A stretch of DNA of 46,664 nucleotides, taken from contig JAKQJM010000019.1 of NCBI GenBank assembly GCA_029561145.1, positions 1 to 46,664 on the forward strand. Reading direction: 5' to 3'. The notes under the pieces were generated by a model. It was not told the DNA's origin, did not search any database, and saw nothing but the letters and a program-made list of their open reading frames with translations. Origin of the DNA: Pseudomonadota bacterium (GTDB lineage: Bacteria > Pseudomonadota > Gammaproteobacteria > Xanthomonadales > Rhodanobacteraceae). This document shows, one piece after another, positions 44,307 through 46,664 of the stretch (its first letter is position 1; the number at the start of each line of letters is the position of its first letter). Made by a program: the position numbers and the translations under genes.

Positions 44307-44501
44307 GGCGGTCTCCCGTGCGTTACCGATGGCCTGCTCCCGAGCGCAGGATTGATCGGTGCCGGTTCACGGAGTGCGCCGCCGGATCCACGCAGTGGCG
44401 TCGATCCTGCAACGCGCTTCCCCGCGGAAGCGGCCACCTGCACTGGATCTGCGACGTTCGGCGGTCGCCGTCTCAGCGGACGAGACCGACGGGCCGCAGG
44501 C

Positions 44502-44702
44502 CCGGTGTGTCGGCAGGTTTTCGGGCTCGCGGACACGGATCTTGCGATCCACCTTGCCCCACGGCTTCCCAGGCTTGCGCCCAGTGCACGGGATGGGGCT
44601 CGTTTCCACTTACCGCTGCGGGGCAGCTCCGGATTTGCACCGGATTCCCTTTTAACCCGGCCTCGTCCGACGCGGGACGTCATCGAAGCGGGCACCGACC
44701 GG
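44502..44702 (-). promoter_or_regulatory. Cobalamin (adenosylcobalamin) riboswitch in the nrdAB leader
   Basis: Read on the minus strand the consensus parts appear in order: GGGAATCCGGTGCAAATCC, then GAGCTGCCCCGCAGCGGTAA, then GCCTGGGAAGCCGTGGGG, then the B12 box GCGAGCCCGAAAACCTGCCG (44511-44530). The ends CCGGT (44698-44702) and ACCGG (44502-44506) can close the outer stem P1. A hairpin CGGGCC-TGC-GGCCCG (44490-44504) shares bases with the 3' side of P1 and could compete with it. It precedes nrdA by about 195 bases. Cobalamin should lower nrdAB expression. Confidence 0.95.
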
Positions 44703-44718
44703 ACACAAGCTATTGTGT
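44703..44718 (-). promoter_or_regulatory. NrdR box, proximal
   Basis: ACACAATAGCTTGTGT, a perfect inverted repeat (ACACAA/TTGTGT) that matches the 16-base NrdR box pattern. It lies just upstream of the riboswitch, over the expected -10 region of the nrdA promoter (-35 TTGACG at 44730-44735). Confidence 0.8.
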
Positions 44719-44734
44719 CGGGCGGGTCGCGTCA

Positions 44735-44750
44735 ACGGATTATTTTGTGC
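44735..44750 (-). promoter_or_regulatory. NrdR box, distal (degenerate)
   Basis: GCACAAAATAATCCGT keeps one half of the NrdR pattern. Its start is 32 bases from the start of the proximal box, three helical turns, the spacing typical of paired NrdR boxes. It abuts the candidate -35. Confidence 0.55.
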
Positions 44751-44809
44751 CTGGAGTCTTGCATTCCACGCAGAGTGAGCGGCGGCAAGCGATTGCGCGG
44801 GATGTGCGC

Positions 44810-45532
44810 TCAGGCGCGTCGTCGCGCCTGCTCGGCCGCGTCGACGTGCTCGATGGCATCGGCGTGTTTCGCCGCGCGGGCATCCTCCTCGTCCATCGCG
44901 TCAAGCACCGCATCGACCGTGGTCGGGCCGCCGCCAAACAGCCGGATCGCGGTGCGCGCGACCTGGCGCGTGTCATACCAGGCGTAGGCGCCGACGCCGA
45001 CCGCACCGATCACCGGCAACCAGCGGGAGATGCCGCCACCGACGAGGCGCTTGGTCACGCGCAGCCCTATCGCGTGCGCGACGCGCTCGATCACCCGGAC
45101 CGGCACATCCTGGGCGATCAGACGTCCGCCGATCTGCACGACCAGATCGCGCACGGCCTGCGCGGCGGCATGACGGAACAGGCAATACATCATCTGTTCG
45201 CGATTCAATCGCGCGTTGACGCCGTAGACACCCGAGAGGTCGGCGACGAGCTGGGCCTGGATGCGCCAGATCGCGACGAGTTCCGGAACGATGGTCAGCC
45301 AGCCGAGCGGTCCGGGCGGCAGGGCCAGCGTCCCGGCGGCGAGCGCTGCCTTGTTCGCCGCGGCGGTGGTCAGCGCACGCACGCGGACCTCGGTGTTGCT
45401 CGAGCGTTTTTCGTCCGTGCTCGGCACGCGTCCGAGCAGATCGAGCAGATGACGGCTGATCCGGCTGGCCAGGTCGGTATCCGACTCGGGTTCATTGCGT
45501 CGGGCCGGAATGTATTCGGGCTTCTTCTTCAT
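44810..45532 (-). CDS. EcsC-family-like protein of unknown function
   Basis: 240 residues from the ATG at 45532; an ATG at 45589 would add 19 residues without a ribosome binding site. The core LPPGPLGWLTIVPELVAIWR followed by IQAQLVADLSGVYG, and the Gly-rich hydrophobic stretch GGGISRWLPVIGAVGVGAYA, resemble the EcsC protein family. The N terminus is charged and the C terminus is a helical Ala/Asp/Glu tail. It probably associates with the membrane. The family has no defined biochemical role that I know. It sits upstream of the nrd promoter on the same strand, 59 bases from the distal NrdR box. Confidence 0.7.
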   Translation of the reverse strand: MKKKPEYIPARRNEPESDTDLASRISRHLLDLLGRVPSTDEKRSSNTEVRVRALTTAAANKAALAAGTLALPPGPLGWLTIVPELVAIWRIQAQLVADLSGVYGVNARLNREQMMYCLFRHAAAQAVRDLVVQIGGRLIAQDVPVRVIERVAHAIGLRVTKRLVGGGISRWLPVIGAVGVGAYAWYDTRQVARTAIRLFGGGPTTVDAVLDAMDEEDARAAKHADAIEHVDAAEQARRRA

Positions 45533-45646
45533 CGGGATCGCTGCAGGCACCGGGGTGTTGACGGCATGGACATGCAATCTTGACGCCATCCATGCAAATG
45601 CAATGGCCGAGGAGGGTAGCGCGCGCGGCCTGAACCGCGGGCGGCC

Positions 45647-46664
45647 TCAGCGCGTCAGCAGGCGGGTGACGAAATCGGCCAGTTTCGCGTAAGGCGGACG
45701 CAACAGGGCCATTGACGACCAGCGCGCCTGGTAGAGCACGGGCATCTGCTTGGAGAAGGTCAGGAAACCGGCGTGCCCGTGATAGTGGCCCATGCCCGAC
45801 GGCCCGACGCCGCCGAACGGCAGCTCGCTCTGCGCGATGTGCAGGACACAGTCATTGACCGTGGCACCGCCGGCCAGGATCGCCTTCAGCACACCGCGAG
45901 TGCGGCGGCGCTCAAGGTCGAAATGATAGAACGCCAGCGGTCGCGGTCGCGCATTGACGAAGGCGACCGCTTCCTCGATCCGCGCATAGCCGATCACCGG
46001 CAGGATCGGCCCGAAAATCTCTTCCTGCATGACGTGCAGGGAAGGATCCGGATCGACGATCAGGGTCGGCGCGAAAACACGGCGCCCGGCATCGTGGGCG
46101 GAATCCGCCGGTAGCGTCACGACCTCGGCGCCCGCCGCGCGCGCCTCCTCGACGAGCGCATGCAGGCGCCGGTAGTGGCCGTCGTGGACGATGCTCGTGT
46201 AGTCCGGAGTCGTGGTCAGGTCCGGATAATGGCGCAGGACATAGGCGCGCATCGCGGCAACGAAGGCTTCGCGCTGGTCATTGGCGACGAGCACGTAGTC
46301 CGGCGCGATGCAGGTCTGCCCGGCATTCAGCAACTTGCCGGCCGCGATCCGTTGCGCGGCAGTATCGATCGGATAGCCCGGAGCAATGATCGCAGGCGAC
46401 TTGCCACCGAGTTCGAGGGTCACCGGGGTGAGGTTCGGCGCTGCCGCGGCCATGACCTTGCGGCCGATCTCGGTCGAACCGGTGAAGAACAGGTGATCGA
46501 ACGGCAGGCTGGCGAAGCGCGCCGCGAGCTCCGGACCGCCGAGCACCGTGCTTACGCGCTCCGCCGGGAAAACCTCGGCGAGCAATTCACGCAGCAACGC
46601 CGAGGTGCGCGGCGTGTGCTCGGAGGGCTTCAGCATCACGTGGTTGCCGGCGGCGATCGCCGAG
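45647..46664 (-). CDS. Aldehyde dehydrogenase, coniferyl aldehyde dehydrogenase type (partial, cut by right edge)
   Basis: The window holds the C-terminal 338 codons; the frame is open to the edge and begins with AIAAGNHVMLKPSEHTP, so the N terminus is missing. FTGSTEIGRKVM is the NAD loop, ELGGKSPAII carries the catalytic glutamate and LNAGQTCIAPDYVLV the nucleophilic cysteine. QEEIFGPILPVIGY and LPFGGVGPSGMGHYHG complete the family set. GQTCIAPDYV and the hydrophobic C-terminal tail fit the CalB-like group that oxidises coniferyl or long-chain aldehydes. Confidence 0.93.
   Translation of the reverse strand, partial: SAIAAGNHVMLKPSEHTPRTSALLRELLAEVFPAERVSTVLGGPELAARFASLPFDHLFFTGSTEIGRKVMAAAAPNLTPVTLELGGKSPAIIAPGYPIDTAAQRIAAGKLLNAGQTCIAPDYVLVANDQREAFVAAMRAYVLRHYPDLTTTPDYTSIVHDGHYRRLHALVEEARAAGAEVVTLPADSAHDAGRRVFAPTLIVDPDPSLHVMQEEIFGPILPVIGYARIEEAVAFVNARPRPLAFYHFDLERRRTRGVLKAILAGGATVNDCVLHIAQSELPFGGVGPSGMGHYHGHAGFLTFSKQMPVLYQARWSSMALLRPPYAKLADFVTRLLTR

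Noticed and set aside
44307-44700. Possible small protein genes in the long nrdA leader
   Set aside because: The sequence is accounted for by the riboswitch and its expression platform; the open frames are short and lack family features.
1-46664. Search for tRNA, rRNA, CRISPR arrays, insertion sequences, prophage or defence islands
   Set aside because: None seen by reading both strands; a tRNAscan, CRISPR finder and ISfinder search would be needed to exclude faint examples.

Overview
The window reads as chromosomal DNA of a high-GC gammaproteobacterium of the order Xanthomonadales/Lysobacterales, perhaps near Dokdonella or Rhodanobacter. This is an inference. It rests on GC-rich third codon positions, the gene families present (an ECF sigma factor/Ser-Thr kinase pair like EcfK-PknS, an icd-aceK pair, QueF of the long type, a PA0069-type radical SAM protein, class Ia nrdAB) and a secreted protein with a 'WYDP...SGEG' domain of a kind I associate with this group. 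No tRNA, rRNA, insertion sequence, prophage or CRISPR array was seen. The window is mostly ordinary chromosome, cut inside a gene at both ends.

Layout. 1-2940 (minus): an ECF sigma factor followed, with ATGA overlap, by a membrane Ser/Thr kinase with a C-terminal repeat region that runs off the left edge. 3072-4169 (plus): radical SAM protein. 4418-8920 (minus): a six-gene run of small membrane protein, XRE repressor, second related membrane protein, alpha/beta hydrolase of the tripeptidyl-aminopeptidase type, NatA-like ATPase and NatB-like permease. It is headed by two matching 18-bp palindromes that bracket a promoter. 9025-12478: ferredoxin-NADP reductase, a YadG/YadH-type ABC exporter, TatD nuclease. 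12624-18865: secreted protein, HrpB helicase, methyltransferase overlapping RluE, and a lipoprotein methyltransferase. 19150-24376: YtjA, AceK, isocitrate dehydrogenase, a lipoprotein with a LysM protein, and QueF. 24484-30471 (minus): a complete tripartite RND efflux operon (outer membrane factor, adaptor, pump). 30638-34092: aldo/keto reductase, APC permease, a secreted protein with two NTF2-like domains. 34460-40607: a propeller-sensor diguanylate cyclase, an M20 peptidase and a CSS-EAL phosphodiesterase. 40660-44750 (minus): class Ia ribonucleotide reductase nrdAB with an elaborate leader. 44810-46664: an EcsC-like protein and an aldehyde dehydrogenase cut by the right edge.

How the parts work together. 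The clearest regulatory story is nrdAB. A pair of NrdR-box-like sites sits at the promoter, followed by a full cobalamin riboswitch in a leader of about 400 nt, so a B12-independent reductase appears to be switched off when B12 is plentiful. This predicts a B12-dependent class II reductase elsewhere in the genome. The second is icd-aceK, where the isocitrate dehydrogenase keeps the serine (S112) that AceK phosphorylates. The third is the sigma/kinase pair, where the acidic motif needed for core polymerase binding reads D-T-S-D and so offers phosphorylatable residues. The fourth is the auto-repressor-like membrane/HTH/membrane module feeding a hydrolase-ABC exporter operon of unknown substrate.
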